Shown: positions 43,023 through 52,332, numbered from the stretch's first letter. The stretch: 64,000 nucleotides of DNA from Nitrosomonadales bacterium (GCA_016234685.1 JACRAT010000043.1:62001-126000), one strand, 5' to 3'. Made by a program: numbers and translations. The notes: a model not told the origin generated them from the letters alone.

Positions 43023-44159
43023 TCAAGTCAACTTCAATGGTCTTGCAACTGACAGCAGGCTGTTCTCCCGATTCACTCGTCCTTCCAGTTTGATACGCAG
43101 GCGCAGATCGTTGATCGAGTCGGCGTTCTTCAGGGCTTCTTCGTAGGTGATTTGCTCGGCCTCATGCAGATCGAACAGTGCCTGATCGAAGGTCTGCATC
43201 CCCAGCTCTCTCGATTGCGCCATCACGGCCTTGATGCGGTTGATCTCACCTTTGAAGATGAGATCAGAGATGAGGGGTGAGTTCAGCATGATCTCGACGG
43301 CGGCTGTTCGTCCCGTGCCACTCTTGCGCGGGATCAGGCGTTGCGAGACGAGCGCTTTGAGGTTGAGCGAGAGGTTCATCAGCACCTGTTCGCGGCGTTC
43401 TTCGGGGTAAAAGTTCAGGATGCGGTCGAGCGCCTGATCGGCGTTGTTGGCGTGCAGCGTGGCTAGGCACAGATGGCCGGTCTCGGCGAAAGAGACCGCG
43501 TATTCCATGGTGTCGCTGTCGCGTATCTCGCCGATGAGGATGACGTCGGGCGCCTGACGCAGCGCGTTCTTCAGTGCGGCCAGCCAAGAGTCGGTGTCCA
43601 CGCCGATCTCGCGGTGGGTGATGATGCAGTTGGCGTGCTGGTGGACGAATTCGACGGGGTCTTCGACGGTGATGATGTGGCCGTAGCTGTTGCGATTGCG
43701 GTGGCCCAGCATCGCTGCCAGCGTGGTGGATTTGCCCGAGCCGGTCGCGCCAACTAGGATGACCAAACCGCGCTTGGTCATCACCAAGTCTTTCAGGCTG
43801 GACGGCAGGCCGAGCTCACCGATTCCGGGAATCTGCGTGGTGATGGTGCGCAGCACCATGCCGATGCACTGTTGCTGCCAGAACACGTTGACGCGGAAGC
43901 GGCCTATGTCTGCCGGATGGATGGCGAAATTACACTCGTGCGTAGCTTCAAAATCAGCGATCTGACGAAGATTCATGATGCTGTAAGCCAGTTCCTGCGC
44001 TTGTTGAGCGGTGAGCGGCTGGCTGTTTACCGGCAGCATTTTGCCATCAACCTTGATGGCGGGTGGAAAGTCGGCGGTGATGAAAAGATCGGATGCCTTT
44101 CGCGTGAGCATCTCGCGCAGCAGTTTTTGGATCAGCTCGGTGGCCTGTTCTTTGGTCAT
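43023..44159 (-). CDS. pilU: Type IV pilus retraction ATPase PilU
   Basis: This encodes 378 residues, a PilT-like hexameric ATPase. Walker A is VGATGSGKSTTLAAMLGHR; the Asp box, ITVEDPVEFVH, Walker B (DVILIGEIRDSDTMEYA) and His box follow. The longer C-terminus and divergence from PilT (QIPGIGELGLPSSLKDL) identify it as PilU, which assists PilT-driven retraction. It lies 18 bases after pilT. Confidence 0.93.
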   Translation of the reverse strand: MTKEQATELIQKLLREMLTRKASDLFITADFPPAIKVDGKMLPVNSQPLTAQQAQELAYSIMNLRQIADFEATHECNFAIHPADIGRFRVNVFWQQQCIGMVLRTITTQIPGIGELGLPSSLKDLVMTKRGLVILVGATGSGKSTTLAAMLGHRNRNSYGHIITVEDPVEFVHQHANCIITHREIGVDTDSWLAALKNALRQAPDVILIGEIRDSDTMEYAVSFAETGHLCLATLHANNADQALDRILNFYPEERREQVLMNLSLNLKALVSQRLIPRKSGTGRTAAVEIMLNSPLISDLIFKGEINRIKAVMAQSRELGMQTFDQALFDLHEAEQITYEEALKNADSINDLRLRIKLEGRVNRENSLLSVARPLKLT

Positions 44160-44177
44160 GGTAAGGGGCGGTTACGA

Positions 44178-45221
44178 TCAGGCGGGAAACAAGTCCTTGT
44201 TGGCGGCGCGGGTGCGGGCTTCAGCCGGGGCGACGACGCCGCGCCGCACCAAATCGGTGAGACACTGGTCTAGCGTCTGCATCCCCGATGATTGCCCGGT
44301 CTGGATGGCAGAGTACATCTGAGGCACTTTGGCTTCGCGAATCAGATTGCGGATCGCGGGGGTGCTGATCATGATCTCGTGAGCGGCGATGCGGCCTGCG
44401 CCGTCCTTGGTTTTGAGCAGAGTCTGCGAGATCACCGCGCGTAGCGATTCCGACAGCATGGCGCGCACCATCTCCTTTTCGTCGGCGGGGAACACGTCGA
44501 TGATACGGTCGATGGTTTTGGCGGCAGAGCTGGTGTGCAGCGTGCCGAACACTAGGTGGCCGGTCTCGGCGGCGGTCAGTGCCAGCCGGATGGTCTCCAG
44601 ATCGCGCATCTCGCCGATCAGGATCACGTCCGGGTCTTCACGCAGCGCCGAGCGCAGGGCGTTGCTGAACGAGTGGGTGTGCGGCCCGACCTCGCGCTGG
44701 TTGATGAGACACTTCTTGCTTTCGTGGACGAATTCGATCGGGTCTTCCACGGTAAGGATGTGACCCATCTCGGTCTCGTTGATGTGGTTGATCATCGCCG
44801 CCAGCGTGGTGGATTTACCTGAGCCGGTCGGCCCGGTGACGAGCACGATGCCGCGCGGGTACTCGGAGATGTCTTTGAATATCCTCGGCGCTTTGAGGTC
44901 TTCCAGCGACAATACATTCGATGGAATGGTGCGCAAGACCGCGCCCACACCGCGTTGCTGATTGAAGGCATTGACCCGGAAACGGGCCAAGCCGGGCACC
45001 TCGAAGGAGAAGTCGATCTCTTTGTTCTCTTCGTAGAATTTGCGCTGGGCGTCGTTCATGATGTCGTACACCATGGCGTGGACGTCCTTGTTGTCCAGCG
45101 GCGGCAGGTTGATGCGGCGCACGTCGCCATGCACGCGGATCATAGGCGGCAAGCCCGCAGAGAGGTGCAAATCGGAGGCTTTGCTCTTGACGCCGAAGGC
45201 AAGCAGTTCGGTAATATCCAT
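44178..45221 (-). CDS. pilT: Type IV pilus retraction ATPase PilT
   Basis: This encodes 347 residues from the ATG at 45221 (MDITELLAFGVKSKASDLHL), with AAGGGG upstream; 61 extra codons upstream are not part of the protein. Walker A is VTGPTGSGKSTTLAAM; ILTVEDPIEFVHESKK, DVILIGEMRDLETIRLAL and the C-terminal AIRNLIREAKVPQMYS motif with its AIRNLIRE signature are present. It drives twitching motility with pilU. It is divergent from yggS across 76 bases. Confidence 0.96.
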   Translation of the reverse strand: MDITELLAFGVKSKASDLHLSAGLPPMIRVHGDVRRINLPPLDNKDVHAMVYDIMNDAQRKFYEENKEIDFSFEVPGLARFRVNAFNQQRGVGAVLRTIPSNVLSLEDLKAPRIFKDISEYPRGIVLVTGPTGSGKSTTLAAMINHINETEMGHILTVEDPIEFVHESKKCLINQREVGPHTHSFSNALRSALREDPDVILIGEMRDLETIRLALTAAETGHLVFGTLHTSSAAKTIDRIIDVFPADEKEMVRAMLSESLRAVISQTLLKTKDGAGRIAAHEIMISTPAIRNLIREAKVPQMYSAIQTGQSSGMQTLDQCLTDLVRRGVVAPAEARTRAANKDLFPA

Positions 45222-45297
45222 ATATAATCCCCTTCGTTTGGCAACTGCGCCGAGGCACGCCTGACTGCCTGATTCAAACAACCCGTACCGTCCGATT

Positions 45298-45996
45298 ATG
45301 ACCACAATCACTTCTAACTGGCAAGCCGTGAGCGCTGCCGTCGATGCGGCAGCGCAGGCCGCCGGTCGGACGCCGGGAACGGTCGGGCTATTGGCGGTGA
45401 GCAAGACCTTTCCGGCCGCAGCGGTGCGTGAGGCCTATCTCGCTGGACAGCGCGCTTTCGGCGAAAGCTATGTGCAAGAGGCGCTGGACAAGATGGCGCA
45501 ACTGGCCGATCTGCCGCTGGAGTGGCACTTCATCGGGCCGCTGCAAAGCAACAAGACGCGCTTGGTCGCCGAGCATTTTGCCTGGGTGCATGGCGTGGAT
45601 AGGCTGAAGATCGCCGAACGCCTGTCGGCGCAGCGCCCGGCAAGTGCGCCGCCGCTGAACGTGTGCATTCAGGTCAACGTCAGTGGTGAGGCGACTAAGA
45701 GCGGTGTCTCGCCGGAGCAGGTAGAAGAATTGGCGCGGGCGGTAGCGGCGTTGCCTCGTCTGCGTTTGCGTGGATTGATGGCGATCCCCGCGCCTGCCGA
45801 TGACATGGCGGCGCAGCACATGCCGTTCGCTCATCTGCGGGCCTTACAAGAAAAGATCAATGCGCACGGCCTGACGTTGGACACCTTGTCCATGGGCATG
45901 TCGCACGATTTCGTCGCGGCGATAGCGGAAGGTGCCACTTTGGTGCGCGTAGGAACGGCCATCTTCGGCCAGCGAGATTATGGGGGGGCGATATGA
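45298..45996 (+). CDS. yggS: YggS-family pyridoxal phosphate homeostasis protein
   Basis: This encodes 232 residues. The PLP-binding Lys is in LLAVSKTFPA, and GESYVQEALDK, WHFIGPLQSNKT and MSHDFVAAIAEGATLVRVGTAIFG are family motifs. It binds PLP without known catalysis and buffers vitamin B6 and amino acid pools. The operon yggS-proC-yggT-yggU next to pilT is conserved in proteobacteria. Confidence 0.95.
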   Translation: MTTITSNWQAVSAAVDAAAQAAGRTPGTVGLLAVSKTFPAAAVREAYLAGQRAFGESYVQEALDKMAQLADLPLEWHFIGPLQSNKTRLVAEHFAWVHGVDRLKIAERLSAQRPASAPPLNVCIQVNVSGEATKSGVSPEQVEELARAVAALPRLRLRGLMAIPAPADDMAAQHMPFAHLRALQEKINAHGLTLDTLSMGMSHDFVAAIAEGATLVRVGTAIFGQRDYGGAI

Positions 45997-46805
45997 ATAT
46001 CTGTTTTATTGGCGGTGGCAACATGGCGACCGCGCTCATCAGCGGGATGATTAAGCGCGGCTTTTCCGCTGCGCAGATTCGGGTAGTCGAGATCAATGCC
46101 GCCAACCGGGAGCATCTGCATAATGAGTTCAGCGTGCGTGCTACCGACAAGATGGGGCCGGCGGTGTCGCACAGCGAGGTGATCGTATTGGCCGTCAAGC
46201 CCCAGCAGCTGCATGAGGTGGCGAAAGAACTCGCCCCGTTGCTGGGCGATCATCTGGTCATCTCCATCGCCGCAGGTGTGCGAGCTGCCGATCTGGCGCG
46301 CTGGCTGGGCAGGCAGAATGTGGTGCGCGCCATGCCCAACACGCCTGCCTTGATCCGCAAGGGCGTGACCGGACTCTACGCATTGCCCGAAGTGGACGGG
46401 CATCATCGCGACACGGCGCAAGGTATCCTTGCCGCCGTGGGCCACACGCTGTGGCTGCACGATGAGGCCATGATGGATGCGGTGACAGCGGTGTCCGGCA
46501 GCGGCCCGGCTTATGTGTTCTATTTCATGGAGTCGATGCAGCACGCCGCCTGTGAGCTGGGTTTCAGCCCGGAAGAGGCGCGCCGTTTGGTGATAGACAC
46601 CTTCCTCGGTGCGACCAAGCTGGCGGAATCCAGCAGCGAAGATGTCAGCGTGCTGCGTTCGCGCGTCACCTCCAAGAACGGCACGACCGAGCGTGCCCTG
46701 CTCAGCATGGAGGCGAATGCGGTCAAACAACACATCGCGACCGGAGTCTATGCCGCCGCAGCCCGCTCGGATGAGCTCGGCGACGAGTTGGGTGGAGTGA
46801 GTTGA
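45993..46805 (+). CDS. proC: Pyrroline-5-carboxylate reductase
   Basis: ProC makes proline from pyrroline-5-carboxylate with NAD(P)H. It has 270 residues. The Rossmann motif is FIGGGNMATALISG; VVRAMPNTPALI and the dimerisation domain with AVSGSGPAYVFYFMESMQ follow. The start overlaps the yggS stop (ATGA). Confidence 0.95.
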   Translation: MNICFIGGGNMATALISGMIKRGFSAAQIRVVEINAANREHLHNEFSVRATDKMGPAVSHSEVIVLAVKPQQLHEVAKELAPLLGDHLVISIAAGVRAADLARWLGRQNVVRAMPNTPALIRKGVTGLYALPEVDGHHRDTAQGILAAVGHTLWLHDEAMMDAVTAVSGSGPAYVFYFMESMQHAACELGFSPEEARRLVIDTFLGATKLAESSSEDVSVLRSRVTSKNGTTERALLSMEANAVKQHIATGVYAAAARSDELGDELGGVS

Positions 46806-46806
46806 G

Positions 46807-47373
46807 ATGCTGACCTCCGCGATCCAATTCCTGTGCGACGCCCTGCTGCAACCCTTCGCTGCCGTGCTGATGTTACGCTTCCATCTGCAATGGCTGCGCG
46901 CGCCGATGCGCAATTCGGTGGGGGAGTTCGTCATGGCACTCACCGATTTTTTGGTGTTACGCACCCGCCGCCACATCCCGCCCGCTTGGGGGCTGGATAG
47001 TTCGTCGCTGTTGCTGGCGGCTATGGTGGAAATGATCTACCTGCTCGCTACCATGGGCTTGCACGGCTACGCCTTCACCGGCTTCCCGTTGTTCGGACTG
47101 CTGGCTTGGACGGCGGTCAAGCTGATCGAGATCAGTCTGTATCTGTTGATCGCTGCACTGTTCATCGAGGCGGTGCTGTCCTGGGTCAACCCATCCACGC
47201 CGGTCGCGCCCATGCTGTCGGCTGTGACCCAGCCCTTTCTCGCCCCGTTGCGGCGGCGGATGCGCCCGGTCGGTCGTTTCGACCTCTCTCTTTTTGTATT
47301 GCTCATCATCTGCCAACTCACCCTAATCGTGCCGGTGGTCTGGCTGGAGCAACTCGCGGTGAGTTTGCTCTGA
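46807..47373 (+). CDS. yggT: YggT-family membrane protein
   Basis: This encodes 188 residues: two YggT repeats, each with paired membrane helices; the second ends in SWVNPSTPVAPMLSAVTQPF, the family signature. The function is not well defined; relatives are linked to osmotic stress and cell division. It starts one base after proC. Confidence 0.9.
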   Translation: MLTSAIQFLCDALLQPFAAVLMLRFHLQWLRAPMRNSVGEFVMALTDFLVLRTRRHIPPAWGLDSSSLLLAAMVEMIYLLATMGLHGYAFTGFPLFGLLAWTAVKLIEISLYLLIAALFIEAVLSWVNPSTPVAPMLSAVTQPFLAPLRRRMRPVGRFDLSLFVLLIICQLTLIVPVVWLEQLAVSLL

Positions 47374-47663
47374 TGGCGGATTGGTATCGCCGCGATGGCG
47401 ATCTCATTGCATTGACGTTGCACATCCAGCCGGGGGCGAAGCGCAGCGAAATCGCCGGGTTGCATGGAGAGGCGCTGAAGATACGTCTGGCCGCGCCTCC
47501 GGTGGAAGGCAAAGCCAACGCTGCCTTGCTGCGTTACATCGCAGATCTGTTCGCCGTGCCGCTGCGGCAGGTCGAACTCAAACAGGGGGCGCAGTCGCGC
47601 CACAAGGTCATCCACATCAGAGAGAGTCAGGTTGATCCTGCCACACTGTTGAGTGAGCAATAA
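47373..47663 (+). CDS. yggU: YggU/DUF167-family protein
   Basis: This 96-residue small alpha/beta protein has HIQPGAKRSEIAG, LAAPPVEGKANAAL and GAQSRHKVI, all family motifs. The function is unknown. It overlaps the yggT stop by one base (TGATG). An upstream in-frame extension inside yggT is rejected. Confidence 0.92.
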   Translation: MADWYRRDGDLIALTLHIQPGAKRSEIAGLHGEALKIRLAAPPVEGKANAALLRYIADLFAVPLRQVELKQGAQSRHKVIHIRESQVDPATLLSEQ

Positions 47664-47695
47664 AAAAGGCGGCCCGCAGGTCGCCTTTTTTATTG
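47658..47695. terminator. Bidirectional terminator between yggU and the carbonic anhydrase gene
   Basis: A 14-base perfect inverted repeat (CAATAAAAAAGGCG ... CGCCTTTTTTATTG) with a 10-base loop has A and T tracts on both sides, so it can stop transcripts from both convergent genes. It includes the end of yggU. Confidence 0.9.
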
Positions 47696-47708
47696 CAGCC
47701 AAGCTGGT

Positions 47709-48434
47709 TTAGTGATGCTTGCTGTGATCCACCGGGTCGGTCTCATTGCCGATGTCGCTGGGCGTCAGCTCTGCTTGGATCTTGGCGGGGTCGGTTTTGC
47801 CGTTCACGTTGATGAGGTTCAGCTTGCCGGAGCCTTGCTTCATGTCGTCGGCAAAGTCATACACTGCGCCGATGATGACCAGATGGCGCTCTTTCACCAG
47901 TTCTTCATACTCTTCCACCGCTGCTGCGACTTGGTTGTTGACGTTGGTCTTCACGCCGTCGATATTGACTACGCCTTTCTTGATCTCGATGGTGTCGAGC
48001 TCCTTCTTGATGGCGGGTTCCAGCTTGGAGTAGTCGCCGCTGGCTGCGGTGATCGCGCCGCACTTGGAGTGGCCGATGATGAGCAGCAGCGAAGAGCCCA
48101 AGTGGTTGATGCCGTATTCGACCGAGCCTTTGGCTGTGGCGATCTGGTTGCCGATGTTGCGCACCATGAACAGGTCGCCTTCAGGCGTCTTGTCCAGCAT
48201 GTTGGTGTGCACGCGCGAGTCGGAACAGGTCACGACGGTAGCGCGGGGATGCTGGCCCTTAGCCAATTCCTGAAAGAAGGCCGTGCCTTTGGCGCCCTGA
48301 AAGGTCGAGCTATCAGCGCTGATCTCTTTGAGGAATGCGCGCGCAGTGGCAGCATCGCCATGCTCGTGGGCTTGAACGGCCGAAGTTGCAAATACAGACG
48401 CCAGCAGGGCGACCCCTGCGATTTTCTTGAACAT
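47709..48434 (-). CDS. Exported beta-class carbonic anhydrase
   Basis: This encodes 241 residues. A signal peptide (cut near residue 22, AVQAHE) is followed by a full beta-class domain with zinc ligands Cys70 and the Asp-Arg dyad (CSDSR), His122 and Cys125 (GHSKC). It hydrates CO2 reversibly. Export places it in the periplasm, where it could convert bicarbonate and CO2 ahead of uptake or help keep pH. The C-terminus ends in a His-rich SKHH. It stands alone between terminators. Confidence 0.92.
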   Translation of the reverse strand: MFKKIAGVALLASVFATSAVQAHEHGDAATARAFLKEISADSSTFQGAKGTAFFQELAKGQHPRATVVTCSDSRVHTNMLDKTPEGDLFMVRNIGNQIATAKGSVEYGINHLGSSLLLIIGHSKCGAITAASGDYSKLEPAIKKELDTIEIKKGVVNIDGVKTNVNNQVAAAVEEYEELVKERHLVIIGAVYDFADDMKQGSGKLNLINVNGKTDPAKIQAELTPSDIGNETDPVDHSKHH

Positions 48435-48496
48435 ACCTTTTCTCCCTGAATTTAAGTTGGTTATGAGCTTCGCACTTGGCGAACGCGGGAGTAAAT

Positions 48497-48524
48497 GTAA
48501 CCGATTTTGTCGGATTTGCGTATC
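48497..48524 (+). promoter_or_regulatory. Possible second ECF-type promoter upstream of gshA
   Basis: GTAACC (48497-48502), 16 bases, CGTATC (48519-48524). The -35 and spacing equal those before bufA; the -10 differs (CGTA instead of CGAA). It points to gshA-sco, 115 bases downstream. The rest of the 204-base gap shows nothing clear. Confidence 0.3.
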
Positions 48525-48638
48525 GGGGAAAGTCAGTAGGGCGTGTTAACACGCCCTAGTTAGCGGAGAGCACGCCGCTGGCGACTGCGGGTGGCTTACT
48601 GCGCTAGAATGCCCGCCTGAAATCTACGATAGGTCGCT

Positions 48639-49913
48639 ATGGTTCCCCACCTCACTACCGCTTTGAACGGCCCGCTGCTCGATCTTGAGCAGCGCATTCT
48701 CAACGCCCAGCCTGCCATCGAGCACTGGTTCCGCACGCAATGGCTGGAACACACCATTCCGTTCTACACCTCGGTCGATCTGCGCAATGCGGGTTTCAAG
48801 CTGGCTCCGGTCGATACCAACCTGTTTCCCGGCGGTTTCAACAACCTCAACCGCGACTTCATGCCGCTGTGCGTGCAGGCCGCGCAGAGCGCTATCGAGA
48901 AGATCTGCCCGAGCGCGCGCGGCATTCTGCTGATCCCTGAGAATCACACGCGCAACCAGTTCTATCTGCAAAACGTGGCGCAACTGGCGCACATCTTGAG
49001 GCAGGCCGGGATGAATGTGCGCATCGGCAGTCTGCTGCCCGAGATCGTCGAGCCGACCACGCTGAACTTGCCCAACGGCAGCACGCTTACGTTGGAGCCG
49101 TTGCGGCGGCAGGGCAACCGGCTGGGACTGGATGGCTTCGATCCTTGCGTGATCCTGCTCAACAACGATCTTTCCGCCGGCGTGCCGGAGATATTGAAGA
49201 ATTTGGAGCAGGCGGTGTTGCCGCCCCTGCACGCTGGCTGGACGACGCGGCGCAAGTCGCAGCATTTCGCCGCCTATGATCGTGTCGCGGCAGAGTTCGC
49301 CGAACTCATCGGTATCGACCCTTGGCTCATCAATCCGTATTTCGCCACCTGCGGGCAGGTGAATTTCCACGAACAGACCGGGCTGGATTGTCTGGAGGCG
49401 CAAGTGGAAGCCGTGCTGCAAAAGATCCGCGCCAAGTATGCTGAATATGGCGTGAAGGACGATCCTTTCGTCATCGTCAAAGCCGATGCCGGGACTTACG
49501 GCATGGGCATCATGACGGTGAAGGATGCCAGCGAAGTGCGCGGCCTCAATCGCAAGCAGCGCAACAAGATGTCGGTCATCAAGGAAGGGCTGGAGGTCTC
49601 CGAAGTGCTGGTGCAGGAGGGTGTTTATACCTTCGAGCACATCAACGATGCCGTGGCCGAGCCGGTGGTCTATATGGTCGATCACTTCGTGGTAGGTGGC
49701 TTCTACCGCGTACACACCGGGCGCGGCGCGGACGAGAACCTCAATGCGCCGGGGATGCACTTTGTGCCGCTGGCTTTTGAAACCTGTTGCACTTTGCCTA
49801 ACCCGGATTGTGCGCCGGACGATACGCCCAATCGTTTTTACGCTTACGGCGTGGTGGCGCGCTTGGCGCTGCTGGCGGGTGCGTTGGAGTTGGAGGAGGT
49901 CGCATCATGTTGA
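48639..49913 (+). CDS. gshA: Glutamate--cysteine ligase (proteobacterial GshA, Acidithiobacillus type)
   Basis: This encodes 424 residues. GshA joins Glu and Cys, the first step to glutathione. The sequence belongs to the type typical of beta- and some gammaproteobacteria rather than the E. coli type: TNLFPGGFNNLNRDF, PENHTRNQFYLQN, VIVKADAGTYGMGIMTV and VVYMVDHFVVGGFYRVH are characteristic. Its end overlaps the sco gene by seven bases. Confidence 0.9.
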   Translation: MVPHLTTALNGPLLDLEQRILNAQPAIEHWFRTQWLEHTIPFYTSVDLRNAGFKLAPVDTNLFPGGFNNLNRDFMPLCVQAAQSAIEKICPSARGILLIPENHTRNQFYLQNVAQLAHILRQAGMNVRIGSLLPEIVEPTTLNLPNGSTLTLEPLRRQGNRLGLDGFDPCVILLNNDLSAGVPEILKNLEQAVLPPLHAGWTTRRKSQHFAAYDRVAAEFAELIGIDPWLINPYFATCGQVNFHEQTGLDCLEAQVEAVLQKIRAKYAEYGVKDDPFVIVKADAGTYGMGIMTVKDASEVRGLNRKQRNKMSVIKEGLEVSEVLVQEGVYTFEHINDAVAEPVVYMVDHFVVGGFYRVHTGRGADENLNAPGMHFVPLAFETCCTLPNPDCAPDDTPNRFYAYGVVARLALLAGALELEEVASC

Positions 49914-50512
49914 AACGGATCGCAAGTCTGATGTTGTGTGCGCTGTTGCTGGTCGGCTGCGACAAGCCGGGTGATGCGCCGTCCTTTCCCAGTCATGCCA
50001 TCGACATGACCTGGCGCTACGCCGATGCGGATTTCCGTCTGACCGACACCAACGGCAGGCCGCGCACGATGGCCGATTTTCGGGACAAAGTCACGATACT
50101 GTTCTTCGGCTATACCCATTGCCCGGAAGTCTGCCCGACCACGCTGGCCGACCTGTCTCAGGTGATGCGCCAACTGGGGGCGGATGCCGACCGCGTTCAG
50201 GTGCTGTTCGTCACGCTCGATCCGGCGCGGGACACGCCCGAGTTGCTGGCGAAGTTCGTTCCCTCGTTCGATCCGCGCTTTTTGGGGCTTTACGGTGGTT
50301 CCGAGGCGACAGCGCGGGCGGCGCAGGCTTTCGGTGTCAACTATGAGAAGCAGCCCGGCGCGGGCGGCGACTACACGCTGGATCACACCGACGGCAGCTA
50401 TCTGATCGGGCTGGGCGGCAAGCCGGTGCTGCTTTCGCGCTACGGGCAGCGCACCGAGTTACTGGTCGAGGACATCCGATTGTTGTTGGGGGCGGCGCAG
50501 AAAAAGGAGTGA
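49907..50512 (+). CDS. Sco-family (SCO1/SenC/PrrC) copper chaperone lipoprotein
   Basis: This encodes 201 residues with lipobox LLLVGC (Cys18). The thioredoxin-like fold carries the Cu motif CPEVC (Cys72, Cys76, in FFGYTHCPEVCPTT) and the distal His in YTLDHTDGSY. Sco proteins load copper into cytochrome oxidase with PCuAC (encoded at 19.6 kb) or act as redox sensors. The ATG overlaps gshA by seven bases; an upstream extension is rejected. A hybrid sensor kinase starts 2 bases after its stop. Confidence 0.93.
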   Translation: MLKRIASLMLCALLLVGCDKPGDAPSFPSHAIDMTWRYADADFRLTDTNGRPRTMADFRDKVTILFFGYTHCPEVCPTTLADLSQVMRQLGADADRVQVLFVTLDPARDTPELLAKFVPSFDPRFLGLYGGSEATARAAQAFGVNYEKQPGAGGDYTLDHTDGSYLIGLGGKPVLLSRYGQRTELLVEDIRLLLGAAQKKE

Positions 50513-50514
50513 GC

Positions 50515-52332
50515 ATGACTACTACGGGTGACGTCGATTTTCTGCAAGAGCTCAGGTTCGAGATCAACGAACACAATCTGCCGATCCGTTCCGACCAGAT
50601 CCGCACCCGTATCGCCGCCTATCCGATGATGATAGGCAGTCAGGCGCTGCTAGCCATATTTTTGGTCTGGCTGATGTGGGAGCAGCTTGCTCCCTCTGTG
50701 CTGATGGGCTGGCTGGCAGCGCTTCTTTCGGTATTGGCGCTCGACGCCCTGTTTCTGGCCCGCAACCGACAGAAGACGAGAAGCATCGCCGAATGCCGCA
50801 TCTGGCATCACCACTTCTTGTTTTTCGTTACAGTGATCGGGCTGCTATGGGGCAGCACGGGTGTGTTGATGTTCGTGCCCGGAGATCTGGGCTATCAGGC
50901 TTTACTGATCTGCGTCATCTTGGGATTGGCAGCGGGAGCGGTCACCATCAATCCCGTCCATCCGCCTTCCCTCTATATCTGGCTGTTCGTGCTCATTCTG
51001 CCCATCACTATCAACGAGCTGGTGGGTGGTGGGGTGCATCTGGTGCTGGGGGTGATGCTGTTGCTGTTCTTGGGCATGGTGCTGAATGCCGGGCAGAGTC
51101 TGAGTCTGATGTTTCTGCAATCGGTGCGACGGAGTTACGAGAATACCTCGCTGGTCGAACAGTTGACTGCACAGAAGCGGCTGGCGGAGCAGGCGCGTGA
51201 ACTGGCTGAGACGGCGAACACCGAGAAATCCAGATTCCTCGCGGCGGCCAGTCACGATCTGCGGCAACCTTTGCAGGCGCTGGTGCTGTTCAGCGATGCG
51301 CTCAAGGGCAGCGTCGGCGAAAAGGACAAAGGCATCAAGAAACTGGCTGGGCAGATCGAAAGTTCGGTGAATGCGCTGCTTTCCATGTTCAACGAACTGC
51401 TCAATGTCTCGCGGCTGGAGGCGGGTGTAGTGCAACCGCAGTGGCTGGATTTCGATGTGCAGCCTTTGTTCGATCGGCTGTACGTGGATTTTGCTCAGAT
51501 GGCGCAAGCCAAGGGGCTGGTTTTCGAGATTCCTTCCGGTGCAGCGTGGCCAGAGGGATTGGTGGTGCATAGCGATCCGTGGCTGCTGGAGCAGATCGTG
51601 CGTAACTTCCTCTCCAACGCCATCCGCTATACCGAAACCGGCAAGGTCGAGTTGCGCTGCCAGTTTGATGGTGATCGCCTGAAGATCGTCGTGGTGGATA
51701 CTGGCGTGGGTATCAGCGCAGACGACCTGCCACATATCTTCGAGGAGTATTTCCAGGCCAAGAACTCGCACCGCGATCGTCGTTTGGGCTTGGGGCTGGG
51801 GCTGGCTATTGTGGGGCGCGTGGGCAAGCTATTGGGCTACCCGATCACCGTGGATTCGACGCCGGGCATCGGCTCGACTTTCTGCCTCGCCATTGCGCTG
51901 GGCGACTCCTCTTGTAGGTCATGGCCTTACAGCTTGACGGAAAGCGATCACGATGTCGCCGGTGTGCGAGTCGCCCTGCTGGAGGACGATCCCGACATCC
52001 GTCAAACCGAAGCAAGTTTGCTGGAATCCTGGGGGTGTCAGGTCTTCGCGGGGGTGGTGCCGGATGAGGTGATCGCGCAATTCCAAGCTGCCGGGACGCG
52101 CCCGGACATCTTGGTCAGTGACTATCGTTTGCCCGAGGGGATGACGGCGATCCACGCGTCGCGGCAGATGCGCGCAATCTGGGGTGAGGCGCTGCCCGTA
52201 CTGGTGTTGACCGGGGATACTGCGTCGAAGACGCTGCATGAGATATACAGCAGTAATGCCGTGTTGTTGCACAAACCCATTGCCCCAGCCCGGCTGCGCT
52301 CGCTTATCCATCTGGTTCTGCATGGGAAATAG
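50515..52332 (+). CDS. Hybrid sensor histidine kinase with C-terminal receiver domain
   Basis: This encodes 605 residues. The ATG at 50515 has AAGGAG 5 bases upstream. Up to six membrane helices lie in 35-200. A short coiled coil (205-235) leads to the H-box (AAASHDLRQPLQALVLFSDA, His near 247), then the ATPase domain (NFLSNAIRYTETGKVEL, VVDTGVGISADDLPHIFEEY, LGLGLAIVGR) and a receiver domain (phospho-acceptor Asp near 536 in LVSDYRLPEG). There is no periplasmic sensor domain, so the input may be membrane-borne. It is co-transcribed with sco and lies 82 bases before a LuxR-type regulator that may be its output. Confidence 0.9.
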   Translation: MTTTGDVDFLQELRFEINEHNLPIRSDQIRTRIAAYPMMIGSQALLAIFLVWLMWEQLAPSVLMGWLAALLSVLALDALFLARNRQKTRSIAECRIWHHHFLFFVTVIGLLWGSTGVLMFVPGDLGYQALLICVILGLAAGAVTINPVHPPSLYIWLFVLILPITINELVGGGVHLVLGVMLLLFLGMVLNAGQSLSLMFLQSVRRSYENTSLVEQLTAQKRLAEQARELAETANTEKSRFLAAASHDLRQPLQALVLFSDALKGSVGEKDKGIKKLAGQIESSVNALLSMFNELLNVSRLEAGVVQPQWLDFDVQPLFDRLYVDFAQMAQAKGLVFEIPSGAAWPEGLVVHSDPWLLEQIVRNFLSNAIRYTETGKVELRCQFDGDRLKIVVVDTGVGISADDLPHIFEEYFQAKNSHRDRRLGLGLGLAIVGRVGKLLGYPITVDSTPGIGSTFCLAIALGDSSCRSWPYSLTESDHDVAGVRVALLEDDPDIRQTEASLLESWGCQVFAGVVPDEVIAQFQAAGTRPDILVSDYRLPEGMTAIHASRQMRAIWGEALPVLVLTGDTASKTLHEIYSSNAVLLHKPIAPARLRSLIHLVLHGK

